Part shown: positions 1-12,300 of the stretch, piece by piece
Numbering within the stretch: the first letter of the stretch is position 1
Layout: each line of letters starts with the position of its first letter
Assembly: GCA_003342895.1 (NCBI GenBank)
Contig: PTFA01000277.1
Span: 124,001 to 188,000, forward strand
Direction: 5' to 3'
Length of the DNA stretch: 64,000 nucleotides
DNA from: Casuarius casuarius
Lineage: Eukaryota; Chordata; Aves; Casuariiformes; Casuariidae
Made by a program: the position numbers and the translations under genes
The notes under the pieces: generated by a model
What the model saw: the letters and a program-made list of their open reading frames with translations, nothing else
Databases searched by the model: none
Told to the model about the DNA's origin: nothing

Positions 1-3000
1 CAACCATCAGTCTAAATTCACCACACACTAGCTTTACTACAAGATGAAAAGGTCAACACCAGAATATTTGTTACTATCCTAGGCAGCATGACCTTGAGAT
101 CATCATAGCTCTCAACATTCAAGGTCGCTCTCCTTCCTAAGCACAATTACTTGCCTTAACAATAAGGTACATCTAAACAAAATGAAGCTGGCATTGCAGT
201 ATGCCCATGTTAGCTTTAATCAGCTACGTATAGTAGCACCTATTTCTACAGCCTGAGCTAGCGATCAGGGTACATCCCCAGGAGATGTGTTCTACCTCTA
301 CCATTATCCTTTTAATCATTTACTCCTGTTCTAAGATTTCCCCTTTCAACCTTTTTTCTCATTTTAGGACACCGTTTTAGCTCTTACTCCCTAATTACTT
401 TGATTTCTTAGTAGGATTTTTTTAAGGTTCTGTATAAAAAGGTGTCCTAACACCTCAGCACTGTTCAGAAATCATGCAGTTAGCTTCCAAATGCATCACA
501 TTCACTTGGACAGTTCAGTCCTATTTGTAGGACATTCGTTCCGTTATTTTCCTGCATCTGAGATCATAACAGTCAGTTTCAACAGGACCACACACTTCCA
601 TGGGGCGTTCAAGTGCTTTATTTAAAATTCCTCCAGAAGTATTAGAAGACTGATGCCATCCAGTCCAAGTGACCTTGCACATCTAACGTTAACCTGTTTC
701 CTCAAGCACTTCCCATTTCTGACANAGGAGTGGCCGACGCCATCTCCTCTTTCCTACCTTACACTTCTCATCGCTAGGGACAGGTCCCTGGTCGGACAAC
801 GTGGTAAACTGACCATTAGGGCTCCAAATCAACCACNGTATTCAAGAATCCTGAAGTCACACAGCACAAAGTGCTGAACTGACATAGGGTCAGTTTGTCT
901 GTTCGAATTTATCAAAAAATGGTTAACGCATCATCTCCGTATCCCGAGGCCTGCATCCAAACCAGACCTCGTTTGTGCTGCCAGCTGATTTAGCAACAGT
1001 CAGGCCCAGTGTTAAAGATTACGGAACCAGGTACACATCTTTCTCCCTCTGTACTGATGGCAGGTCACTTATCTTTACAATATCCCCATTTTCTGTCACT
1101 GCTGTCTTCATAGTCTCTTTTTTTGATACCAGNCGTCTGAGTAGATGTCTTGCCTTTTTTCACCCTCCTTTCTAAAGTTAGCATCACAGTTTCAATTTTT
1201 TATGCAATTGCTCCTTAGATATTTCACTATAAAGTCCTTGTGTATTACCTAACCACTCAACTATAAACAGCTTGTTTAAGGAAGCAAGCAACCATATAAG
1301 GTGTTTAAAAAACACCTGCCTAAATCTTAAACCATTCTGTCATATGATAATTTCATACTGCTCTATTAATTGTTTCCCATAACGCTGTCCACTTAGGCTT
1401 TTAGGCAAGGATGTCATCATTATACAATTATATCAGTAATACTGCTAAAGTAAAAGCAATATAAGGCAAAGTAAATGCAATGAAAGGAATAGAAAGACAC
1501 ATTCTGGTGTAATCTCTACAAGTGAAGTTCAAAAACGATGCATCTGCTAATTACAGTAAGTAATTAGTGGGTTACAACCCACTTGATACCCCAGAATTAA
1601 AAGCATATGCCACCACTCAACGATATGCTTCCTGCAAAATCACAAGAGGCAGCATAAAGATGCAGCTGTGAATTGAATTCCACTACATGGAGTTAAGCAG
1701 GACATTTGTTACAAAGGTTTCTGTAAAACTTGGCTTTGCAAAAGTGTGCTTCTAAAAAGGCTTCACTTATACTGACAGCCTTTGACTAGCTTGAAATATA
1801 TGACCATTGTATCACTTCAACAAATAACAAGCTAACAAGATGATTCATATTGGAATTAAGCACACTGTAAATAACAAAGTTTCTTTGAAAGCTGTAGTAA
1901 GAAAGCCTGTAAATACTCAGCCTACAAATCTTTATTTCCAGAATTTAGTTCAGTATTGGACAGCAGAATTTGACAGACTATCTTCAGTCGAAATATCACA
2001 AAAACAAATGGTTGCATGATTCTGTGCATGGTCAGAACATGACAAAGGAAAAAGGCAGAGGAAGGGTATTTATTTTGTTTTAAAAAAATGGGTATTTGAT
2101 AAGGAAGGTCTCACTAATTTTCCTTTTTACCTTTACTGCTGGGGTTCAACATACAAAATTACTAGTAGCCACACACAGAGTTACAGGCCAACAGGCCAGA
2201 CAAAGCACCGCACCGGCCAGATGGTGGTATTCCCCACAGGTCTCGTGTGAAAGGGCTTCACTCTGTTTGAAGCAGTTAATTTCTATTTGTGGAAACATAA
2301 ATGGTTTTAGCCAATCCGTTATCTCGACACAAGTTACCAGAGATCAGACAGAATCTATGCTTATTTTCCCAGAGCATTTTAGCTATAACTTTGAAGAAAC
2401 CAAACATCACTCATTTGCTCATATAGGAGACACGCAGTTGCATATGAGTAAGATGCTATCGTTCAGATTTATTAGCATCTGAGGAAGACACTAGTAACTT
2501 AAGGTGACACTTAAAAAGGAGTCTGAAGATGACACAGATTTCTTGTATTACACCTGTTCAGGATTTCCCTCCTGGCTATCAGGCTTTTTAGCTGTCAGAG
2601 CCATGCATCCCTTTCTTGGAGGCTCTAAACAAATTAAGATCATTTTCCCATGTTTCCTTTACCTGGAGTTAATACAAATAATACCTCATTGAACATTTAA
2701 TTAGGAGAGTACATAGTAACAAAAGTCTTCATTTATGCTCCCTTTGCTTGGGGTTACCAAGCATCAAAACGAGCTAAAACTTGTTTCTTACTTAAGTATT
2801 TGAAAAAGGCATTCTAGCACAACTAGATAAATAAGACTATTCCCAAGCGGAAGACTGAAAGGGATGAAGAACGAATAGCATATACAGCTCATAAGTAAAA
2901 CGAAAGAAAAAGCTGAACAAAGTAGTTACAACATATGAAGTTTCTTGAGGAATAATTACATAAGAAGACATCAAAAACAGACCAGAAACATAAAGCATCT

Positions 3001-3372
3001 AAAGGTTAATGAAGCATTTCTTTTCTGTTTCCACTTACAAGATAAAATCTGAACGTGCTGAAGCGACAGGAAATACACCTAACGGAACATACAGCGGATA
3101 AATAAGACATCCAAGAGAGACGCTATTTGCTTCCTGTCAAGGCTAGATTCGAGCTGCTCCTGACACACTCAGCGGCTCCGATACACAACCAGCACGGGAG
3201 CAGGCAGCTCTTCACGCCGCTGCTACGGCTAATACCCGCACTTAGCTTTACTCAGCCTTCCAAACGGCGGGCCCGGCCCGGCGGCCTGAGGGGGCGGCAC
3301 GCGAGGGAGGCCGGGCCCGCGCGCGCCTGCCAACGGCCGCCGCCAACGGCCGCCGCTAACGGCCGCACTCAC
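1..3372 (-). other. SUPV3L1: SUPV3L1 intron 1, partial
   Basis: This is the sequence downstream of the SUPV3L1 exon 1 splice donor on the minus strand. I looked for exon 2 (helix-rich N-terminal domain before the helicase core) and found no matching reading frame, so intron 1 appears to run off the left edge. The stretch is AT-rich, with scattered single N bases and no recognisable repeat family. The plus-strand open frames here (for example 2096-2482) look like chance. Confidence 0.6.
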
Positions 3373-3510
3373 CCTTGTCGAGCGGCCGCGTGAGCTCGGC
3401 GCCCACGTCCTCGCCGGGCGCGCCGTCGGCGGGCCTCAGCGGCACGGGCACAAAGAGGGAGGTGTCGGGGGCCCGCGAGCCGCCCCCACCGGCCGCGGAG
3501 GAGGCGGAGG
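3373..3510 (-). CDS. SUPV3L1: SUPV3L1 exon 1, partial (mitochondrial ATP-dependent RNA/DNA helicase SUV3)
   Basis: SUPV3L1 (SUV3) is a Ski2-like helicase of the mitochondrial matrix. It works with PNPase to degrade mitochondrial RNA. The minus-strand translation contains PDTSLFVPVPLRP and then DVGAELTRPLDK. From memory these align with the human N-terminal region (PNTSLFVPLTVKP and DVGAELTRPLDKN), just after the mitochondrial targeting peptide. The exon ends at a strong donor: GACAAGG is followed by GTGAGT (gt at 3371-3372). The start codon and most of the targeting peptide fall in the adjoining N gap, so the true exon is longer on its right side. The helicase core exons lie left of the window. 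The Ser/Gly/Ala-rich stretch before PDTSLF resembles the low-complexity stretch at the same place in the human protein. Identification rests on about 30 matching residues plus gene order. Confidence 0.85.
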
Positions 3511-3725
3511 NNNNNNNNNNNNNNNNNNNNNNNNNNNNNNNNNNNNNNNNNNNNNNNNNNNNNNNNNNNNNNNNNNNNNNNNNNNNNNNNNNNNNNNNNN
3601 NNNNNNNNNNNNNNNNNNNNNNNNNNNNNNNNNNNNNNNNNNNNNNNNNNNNNNNNNNNNNNNNNNNNNNNNNNNNNNNNNNNNNNNNNNNNNNNNNNNN
3701 NNNNNNNNNNNNNNNNNNNNNNNNN
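3511..3725. other. Assembly gap (N run) in SUPV3L1 exon 1
   Basis: 215 N bases lie inside a very GC-rich island. The SUPV3L1 start codon and targeting peptide are expected here. Reading frames that cross the N run are artefacts. Confidence 0.95.
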
Positions 3726-3850
3726 CTCCGCGCAGCCGCCGCCGGGGCGGGGCGGGGCGCGAGGCAGCGGCGGGAAGATGGCGGCGGCCGCCCGTTGCCC
3801 GGCTGGAGAGAGCGGCGCTGCTCCGCCGCGGCTGCGGCACCGTGAGAGGC
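3726..3850 (-). promoter_or_regulatory. SUPV3L1: SUPV3L1 CpG-island promoter / 5' UTR
   Basis: The CpG-rich sequence just upstream of exon 1 carries overlapping GC boxes (GGGGCGGGGCGGGGC, about 3741-3756), which are Sp1/KLF-type sites. At about 3775-3786 the plus strand reads AAGATGGCGGCGG, a close match to the YY1 consensus often found at start sites of housekeeping genes. There is no TATA box. The transcription start itself cannot be placed from sequence. Confidence 0.6.
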
Positions 3851-4607
3851 GCTGAGAAGGTGAAGGAGGAGGTGTGAAAGGGGTGTTACAGCAGCACAAC
3901 TTTAAAAAAAAAAAAAAAAAAGTCATTCCCGGGAAGGAAACTGTGGCGGAGCAGCTGCTAAGGCAGCTTTATTAGGAACGGCTGCCCTGTTTCTGTCGCT
4001 CTTCTATGAGGAAGCTTGAGCTGCACTCCAAGAAATCTTGGGCTGCCTGGTTCAGAAATTAGAACAGCTTATGCCGGTGTCAGGATTAAACATAAAGTTC
4101 AATTCCTAGCAAAAACTAAGGATTTTTCAGCAAGAAGGTGGTGTGTTGAGTCACCCCTTAGGGTCAACATAGACCACATAGCGCAGAGAATGAAGTTATA
4201 GCATAAGCAGGGTAGGTACACTCATTAAGTCCCCATGGTTTTTGGCTTTAAAACCCAGACAGGGCCCACTGCCAGACTAGCAGCAGCACAGCATTATCTC
4301 CCTGTGCACTCTCAGCACTTGCCCACAGACCAGCAAGCAGATAAGTCGAGCCTGCAGGTGCATTCTGTGCTTTGATACAATGTGCTAGAGAGGAAGGAGC
4401 AGGGGGTAGGCAGTCATCTAAGTCCAGATCATTAATAGACCCCCTCAGTTTTAAGTGTTCTCTTTCCACACAGTGCCACGCGCTCCTGTTGTAAAGGGCA
4501 GAGCTCAGAGAAGTTACAACATACATCCCAATTAACAGAGACAAGCCAGTGTTTAGTGAGAATACAGCTATTTTAATAATTCAAATAGCAGCTCATTATG
4601 TTTCTTG
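3851..4607. other. Intergenic spacer, SUPV3L1 promoter to VPS26A 3' end
   Basis: The spacer contains an 18-base A run (3904-3921) right beside the SUPV3L1 island. I see no gene in it. The open frame at 4248-4544 (minus) has no recognisable protein features. An AATAAA on the minus strand near 3969-3974 could be an alternative distal VPS26A poly(A) signal, which would leave almost no spacer. Confidence 0.5.
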
Positions 4608-4613
4608 TTTATT
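4608..4613 (-). terminator. VPS26A: Candidate distal polyadenylation signal of VPS26A
   Basis: AATAAA on the minus strand, about 1.6 kb after the VPS26A stop. It would fit a long 3' UTR. Another AATAAA lies at 4726-4731. Transcript data would be needed to choose between them. Confidence 0.35.
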
Positions 4614-6210
4614 ATACATGGTTGCACAATCTGAGGCTGGTTAAATACAATCTGTTCTCAAAATCGCTTGGAATAATTTCCAGATTACAACATGCAAGTG
4701 ACCATGAAAATATTTGGCTTATAATTTTATTCTTTTTTTAAAGTTCTGAACAGGCACTTACATGAGGGAGTTAAGTTTGCTCTCAAAGATATCCACATGA
4801 AGAGAAGTATCCTAGCATAAAGTACACAGAATCTTTGTCCGCTTTATCAAAGTGCCATAGTAATAAAACAGTTCTTACAGAAATGTAATTCAGTTATTTA
4901 CTTACTCATAAAGTAAGGTTACCAATGACACTTGCACTGAAGTTGAAAAGTCTTGGTTTAAAGGCCAAGTGAACTACAAGCGCAAGTAGCCTTCCACACA
5001 GCAGGCTTCATTTTATGCCCAAGCCACATGTCTGATAACAGACTACATGCTCAACTGTGAATAGATGAAGGCTAACTTGTTTAAGATATTTCTCCAAACA
5101 CTAAATGCGTACGAGATGATTAAGACAAACAATCTGCTTTGCTAGACAAGCTTCTAAGAGTTTGAAGCTCACCTGGCTTCAAAATACCTTTCAAGAAGAG
5201 CACAAAAAAGCTTATTTACCCTCGTAACAGGCCTTGATGGACTCAGGAGGATGTCCTTTGAGGATGTTTTGCCTCTCCTATTAGGACAGTGAGGAAACAA
5301 ACTGTGAAGACAGTGGAAGTGTGAATCCAGGAGGAATAATTGTGTATTTGCAAAATAATCAATGTTAACAGTGTTTGTTTCATCAATAAGGGAAAATTAC
5401 TTTTACATATTTCAGCCACTCACCACCTCAAAGTGAAATAGCGAGAACATCTCTACTTTCACTAGTTACTGGGCAATGAACCTTAGAAAGTCAGAAGTCA
5501 CTCAGATGACAGGCTCAGGAGAAGTATGGTAGAATGAGTTTTGGGGTTTTTTTTTTTTGGCAAAGAGATGTTTACTAACATTCTTTGTTACTAACAGATT
5601 CAAAACTTCTTAAAAACCTTGGTAAGGTAGCTGAAGGCTCCACACTTATCATTTTCATAGCGCATATACATGCAGTTTGAGTTAAACTCTAATATGATAA
5701 TTAGAAGTCTTTTAGGGCAAGAAGTCCATCGCAGGCCTTGATTTTTAGTGTGATTTAGTCAATTTTCTTAACTGTGGTTTCAAAACAAAAAAAAATGCAG
5801 ATAAGCAACATTTGAAAGAGACATGCAATAAACAACATGAATGGAGAAGGGAAATGCTTTAGTCTACACAATATAGCTGATCAGCAAAATCAAATATACC
5901 AGCCTACCATGCATGGAAGTAACTAGATTTAAGCTTATGCATATNCAAGTGCGTAACATTATCAAATAAAAGTAAATGTGCAGTATAAAATAGTAGCTTA
6001 AGAAAGTTCCAGTGTTTGAGAAAGCACTTTATTTTAAATGTATATACATACTTGAATGTTTAACTGAAGAATATTTTAGTAGTATGGTAAATGCAGCACT
6101 GCAAGATGAAGGAAGACNGTTGTAATGGGAATTTTGGCCTTCGTTTCCCACAGGCTGCTGCCATCTCTAACCTGCTGAAGCATTGCAAGAGTTTTTCATC
6201 TTATACCAGT
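4614..6210 (-). other. VPS26A: Probable VPS26A 3' UTR
   Basis: AT-rich sequence downstream of the VPS26A stop codon with no coding signal. Its extent depends on whether the proximal (6028-6033) or a distal poly(A) signal is used. Confidence 0.45.
6028..6033 (-). terminator. VPS26A: Candidate proximal polyadenylation signal of VPS26A
   Basis: AATAAA on the minus strand about 180 bases after the stop codon. It is the first canonical signal and would give a short 3' UTR. Confidence 0.4.
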
Positions 6211-6324
6211 TCACATTTCAGGTTGCTCAGCAGATGCTTGTGATTCTGGAGATTCAAATCGCTGGTGAAAGTTTGTTCGTTGTTTCCTCAGTTTCTCAGG
6301 AGCTTTTCTCCATAAGATTATTTC
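6211..6324 (-). CDS. VPS26A: VPS26A exon 9 (C-terminal end and stop)
   Basis: Encodes 37 residues from EIILWRKAPEK to SAEQPEM, then TGA (6211-6213). The acceptor follows TTTTTCAATAG. This variable tail separates VPS26A from VPS26B, and it matches A. Confidence 0.95.
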   Translation of the reverse strand, partial: EIILWRKAPEKLRKQRTNFHQRFESPESQASAEQPEM

Positions 6325-9300
6325 CTATTGAAAAAGTAAACACTTCTGAATCAACTATTTACCACTAAGCCAGCAGTATCAAGTCTCATCATGGTAACAC
6401 CCTCCTAGGCAAAGAATTTTGAAAAACTCTGAACTGCCACTGTATTGCGCTGTTCTGTAATTAAGGCAGAAACAAGGAGACAGGTAATTCACTTTACATA
6501 TTTAGTTAGCAGCTGAACATTTATTGTGATCAATCCTCAGCAGTCACCTCCCAGGCTATTCTGAGCCCTACTTTGACAGTACAAAGGGTCCAAGTAGTTT
6601 TCCTTCCTCCTTTTCCTCTAGATCTGAAGCTTACCATAGCCTTACTATCCTCCAGTTTCCTTTTGTTTTCCACTTTAAATTATATTACCCTGTCTATTGT
6701 TTAGAAGAAAGACTGATGTACATAGCTTCATTCCAGTGACCCTTTTCACATCATTCTTTTCTTCTGCATGTCCTCAACTTCTGCTGAATTTCAGTCTTTT
6801 GTATAATTTCACGGTTTTGAACACAGGTTAATACTGTAAAGGGAAATTTTCTGCAGCAGTTTTTTTTAAAAAAAGGCAGCAAACATGCATCTGCAATTCA
6901 TTTTAGACATAAATAGATTTGTCTGAGTATTCACACTGCAAAGTTCCTTTATGGCTCCCCCTTTTCCAAGCTAGCATTTTCTGCCCATACTGCAATACCT
7001 GCGCCATACACGAAACACAGTTGGTTTCTAATGTGCCAAATATTTAAAGCAGCATGTTCAACAGTCCAGATAACTCTCTGCAACAAGATTCCTAGAGACC
7101 GTACCTGTTGTTTGAAGTATCGTCTGTCTTCTTCATCCACAAGCACTAGATTTAAGAAGTACCTCACTGAAAACTTTTTGTTTACATCCCTCATTGTAGG
7201 AGTTGGGTCATAGCCTGCTAAGAACAGTCTTATAGGAATCGATTCACCTTAAAGAGGAAAGAGTTTAAAATAAGTTCCTGAAAACCGGGTGTCATTAAAC
7301 AGTTTCAGAAGTCATTCAAACATAAAGGCAGCTTAGCTTCCAAGCACTGTCTGTGCATTCTGAAAGCAGGGACCCTTCCTTTCCTAGGAGGCAATCCCAG
7401 ATTTCCAGGATCTGAAGTTCACAAGAGCCTTCTAGGCAAGAAGTCACTCACACTTCATTAGGTTTCAGATCATTTAAGCTTCTTGCACACAGTCATCAAC
7501 ACCAGCTCCCGTAAGTTGGAAGTGCCAGTCTAGACTAACAAGTTTAACCTTCATGCCCAGATCAAGCCTAAGTTACACTGTCTTCCACCACCAAGTCACC
7601 ATCACAGTACTGCTGCTGCCTAAGGCACCTAACAGCGCTTGCACGTCCGAGTCCTAAAGGCAGGCACAGCTCAGACACTTGGTAAAACACACTGAACCTA
7701 CAGAGGAAAGTGTGAAATCAAAGGTGGAAGCATGGTAGCCAAGCAAGAAAACAGGAACAGGAATCTGGAACTCTATATGTACAAGGAAGTTCAGCATAAT
7801 GGAGTTTGAACTAAAGTGCTAAATGGAGCAGTCACAGAATTGGCATGGTAAATAGGGACAAATTATTAGGATCATGTGAAATGCTTTAAGTCAATGAAAA
7901 TATCTGCTTTGAAGGGGGGGGGGGCAGGGAAGAAATCCACCCTTATTTCAGCAACCTAAGGAGAAATACGGTTTCTCCAAGAAAAACTTACAGAAGTCTA
8001 CTCCTGTCCTTCAGGCTGGCGGGGGGAGGCAGGGAAGAGGGCAGGGAAGAGAGACAAACAGTTTTAACCCAAAGTGCTCCCCCTTCAAAACAGAAGCACT
8101 ATTATTTACCTTTAACTGGTGCACCATCCATTATTTCATACTTTGCAATGGTTTCAGTCTCTGTTGTGGTACTGGGCCCTGGTCAAACAAGTTTTCACTT
8201 TGAGAACACATACTTCAGTTTAACATATTTACAAAGTTTTATCACAGCAGTTTCTACTCTGCAGCATTCAAGTTACAGAACACTGCATTGTTTCTTGCCT
8301 TTGTAGGTCTTCAAAGCAAGAAAAACATTACCTTATATACCAGTTACACACAGATAGTGCAAGCCAAGTCATCTCCCGGGCAGAGTGTCTGCTTCTTACT
8401 CTCCCCTCCCCACACTGACAAGGAAGAGGCAGCAGCTAATGTTTCCAGGGAGCCCTCAGTACAAAGGCTTTGAATAATGGGCAAGCATGCAGGGTAAGAC
8501 CTGTGAAAATGTTTGGAGGGTAGGGAGACTTACTTTGACCCTACTAGGCCATGATCAGACTAGAAACCTGAAGAGGTACCATCCAGCAAAAAAGGCACCT
8601 TTCTCCAGAGCCACCTTTCTTCAGGCCTTAGGATGGTTAAGTTGCAGTGCCAAGTTTAGCCAGAAAAGGCAGGAGCAGCAATAAGAGCAGCTTTCTGCCC
8701 TTCCTCTGTGACTACGGAGGCTTCCTCACTCTCCACACAAACAGCTCACTATGGTCCCAGGCACTGGCAAAAGAAGTCATGAGCCACAGCCTCTTACTGT
8801 CTCCCTAGCTCCAGGTGTGCAAGCCTGATCTGCAGTGATCAAGCTGTTGCTGCTTCAAAGCCTCTTGATATTTTCATCACATACTGACATAGGCTGACTC
8901 AAAGTGACACACTTCCAGAGCATGAAAGGTATTCATGCCACTCTTTACCAAGCCCACTTTGCCAGATTACCTCTGCAGGGGTAAAGGGTTCTTCAAGACA
9001 CATTTTACACCCTCTTCCTTGTTCATTATCTGTCAAGGCTGCTTAAGCTCATGCATATTTACACCCAAGCTCCATTTGCAATGATTCAAGTTTGTAAAGC
9101 TGGCCCAACACTCACAACCCCAGAACAAGCTGCAGACCTTGAGTAATGTTGACTACTAAGTATGATTACTGATGCCACGAATTGCAAACTGTGGTCAAAC
9201 ATCAGTGATTAGAAAGCACACGGAAGACTACTTCAGTCAAAACTGGAACTTTTTGACCTCACTCTCCAGGGTTGCCTAAACTCAACTGGCATATCAGGTG

Positions 9301-12300
9301 CTGTCTGTCTCCTTTGAACTTTGTTCCTCTTACCAATTCCAGTAATCTCCTTTTTGATCAGCTGCAACTCCATGTGCTGAATTTTTATTCTCACTAAGAG
9401 GAAGTAAATTTTTCCAACAATCACATCCTTTAAGTGATACCTTTAAGAGAAGAGAACAGGGTTTTCATTAAACAAACAACTTCTACACCCTCCTGAGAAC
9501 AAGTTATATAGGCAGTTACCTTATCTGTCTGTTAATTACTCAGAGCTTACTTCCCCAAGATGAGCATCTCAGCCAGACCAGAGTAATTAGCATCCTTCCA
9601 TCACTGCAGTAAAGTACTGCAGTTATATACTGAAATAGTATGAATGCTATTTGAAATCAAGTCTTTTCAATATTTGCTGCTGACCTTCCTTTTAGTACTG
9701 AAAGCAGAAGAGACAAGTATTTCTCAGAGAAGGCCATTGTATAATTACTAGCCAAACAACTAAATATAATAATCATTGAAAATGATGCTTTACATTTTTT
9801 TTAATACCTCTGGGTGTCAGGTTGCTCATCAAATATTCNGTAGTCTACATTTTTCTCCTCAGATATTTACTTAGATGTGTTTTGCTCCAAGTTACACTTA
9901 CTTAGATTTGTTGTATTCAAACTCTATATGCAGGCAGTCCTCAATGCCTACTTCCATTTTAATTGAGTTGTTTACATCTGGGTAGGTAGCAAGCTGGTGA
10001 ACAATGAGATCATACTCTTTTACCAGGTCTGACAATCGTCTTACTATTGTCACTTTTAGGAAATACCTAGGAAGAAAGCCACCAAGTTGGTCAGAATTAT
10101 TCAGAATTACATAAGCAAAGGCATTTATGTTCTAAGACACAGGAGTTCTTTGAAGGACCAGAGAACATTCTCTCTTAAGACTGAGCAGAAAGGAGTAAGA
10201 CAAAAAAGTAATACACAATGTTTTTAGGTAGAATTTTAAGGGAGACATGGACTCTCTTCACATGATTCAACAGAAAGAATTGGATCTGTATAAACAAAAC
10301 TGAACAATTCCAAATAAAGTAGAAAAAGCTACATCATAACAGATTCTCAACACCTCCAGTAAAGGCATGGTAGTTATTGGCTGTTACATGTCTGACTTGA
10401 AATCCAAAATACAGACAGCTGAAGGACAAAATAAAACCCAAACCCTCTGTGGGCACCAGTCTCACTGCTTCTATTGCCCACCCACCAAAGTAATGAGCAT
10501 AGACACCCATCAGCTTTCANTGTCACACATTAACCGCTACTTTCCTTGCACTGGTGCAAGTCACCGGAACACAACTGCTTTTACATAAAATCTCATTTGC
10601 ACTGTGCATTCAACAAAGCACAGCACTCCACAGCTCAGGGAGTGAGGTGGAGAGGAGATTCCAGTACCAAAGTGATCTATTTTTAAGAATTAAATGAAAA
10701 GATAGATTTCTCTCTGCCCCTTTCCAACCCAAATGAAGACACCAGGGACCAGCTTAACACTTTAAAATGAGCCACAAAGTAGCTCTCATCATCAAATCCT
10801 TAGGCTGCCATTTGTACATTTCAACAGTTCTGCTTTGATGCTGTTAGAGTTCACAAAAGTCAATCACGAACTACTATTCTCGCAGTAGTTTTACTCTCAG
10901 GACAGCAGTGAAATTGTCCCCCTTTTTGGGGGGCGGGGGGAGGGGAATGCAGAGGGGGGGAAAGAGGAGAGGAAGAAGGAGCACAACGGTTAAATTATAG
11001 AACTTGCTTAGGGGGAAGCACTTGACAGTTACAAACCTCAGTCTGACGTTGGCACCAATGTATGACTCGTATGGCTTCTCAACCTGCATGAATTCAAAGT
11101 CATAGCTTCTGCTCTGGGTCAGTTCTCCAGGTAAGGCCAGTTCTTTTACTAAGTTTACAAATTCATGAGTATTACTTTTGTCATTGAAGAGCTCTAAAGT
11201 TGAGGAAGTCAAAAGAAAGTGTGTTTCAGTATTTACTTTCAGCAAACAAAACTTTTTCTCTAATTTGGCAGGAGCAGGCAGGAAAGGAGAAAGGAAGTAA
11301 CTACTTCCAGATCGAAGTGACACATATTTGTCAACAAGTTTTATCCAGTTTTTCAAAGTTATCTTCAGCTTCAACAACCTACAGTAAGTATTCCTAAAGT
11401 AGCACATGCAAGACAAAGAACAGTTACTTAAAGCTTCACTAGCATAATATGTTTTTTATGNCAGCCCAGCTAACTTAGAGTATTTCTTGCCTTGTAGTCT
11501 TTGTAATTAGCACTGCCTGATTTTAGCTTCTGGCATGTATTTTATATAGATTGAGGCATTCCAGAAAAGAATATAAGAGAACTGAACACATCCTCAGCTT
11601 CAGTTCATCATTGCTGGTTTGCTAGAAACAGACATTAACTAGTAACTGTTTATTTTCCAAAACAACTACAAATAAACTAAGGTGCATGTCATTTGCTATG
11701 ACAAGTGTTTATTTACTGTTGCAAATCCAATACTTTTTGTGCAAGCCAGAAAAGTTGTATTCTAAAGAGTTGGTTTAAAATAAGTCTGTGACATGCAGCT
11801 GGAGCAAGTCTCCAAGTAAGGCAGAGATACATCACAGTATTGGGATGTTTTCATATTACTATATTAACTCAATTTAATAGAGGGTGCAAGAAAACACGAA
11901 CAAGTACAAAGAGCAGTGGCTTAAGATAAGCCACTTCTCCATGACTCCTTGAGAAATTTTAAGCTTTAGCGCTAGAGAAAGATGCCTAGAAACAAAATTC
12001 ACTACATCAACTGAAAGTTGTTTAGCAAATAAAAATCTGTGCATCAGAGCAGGTTAAAAACAATCAGCAGAGCTATTAGAGGACAACAGACACTGAAGTT
12101 GACATATCCAAGCTTTATTTTTCTACCCTCTAAATGCCTCATTCCCATTGCACCGCTGCTTTATTCTGAAAGTTTGCTTTTACATCACCACTGACCAAAA
12201 TCTCAAAGCACAGAGTAGCAGGTGTCAGAACTCAGTCACACCTGCTGTATAACAGTTCACATACAGGGTACTGGAGCCTAATGGCTGATCAAAAATAGAG

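Noticed and set aside
1681..1750. Possible SUPV3L1 exon 2 (minus-strand frame with KAKFYRN, recalling KKVLDKFYKR)
   Set aside because: A stop follows within nine codons and no flanking residues or splice sites agree.
10874..11416. 180-codon minus-strand frame
   Set aside because: This is VPS26A exon 4 (11037-11193) plus intron on both sides; the exon boundaries are clear from splice sites and family alignment.
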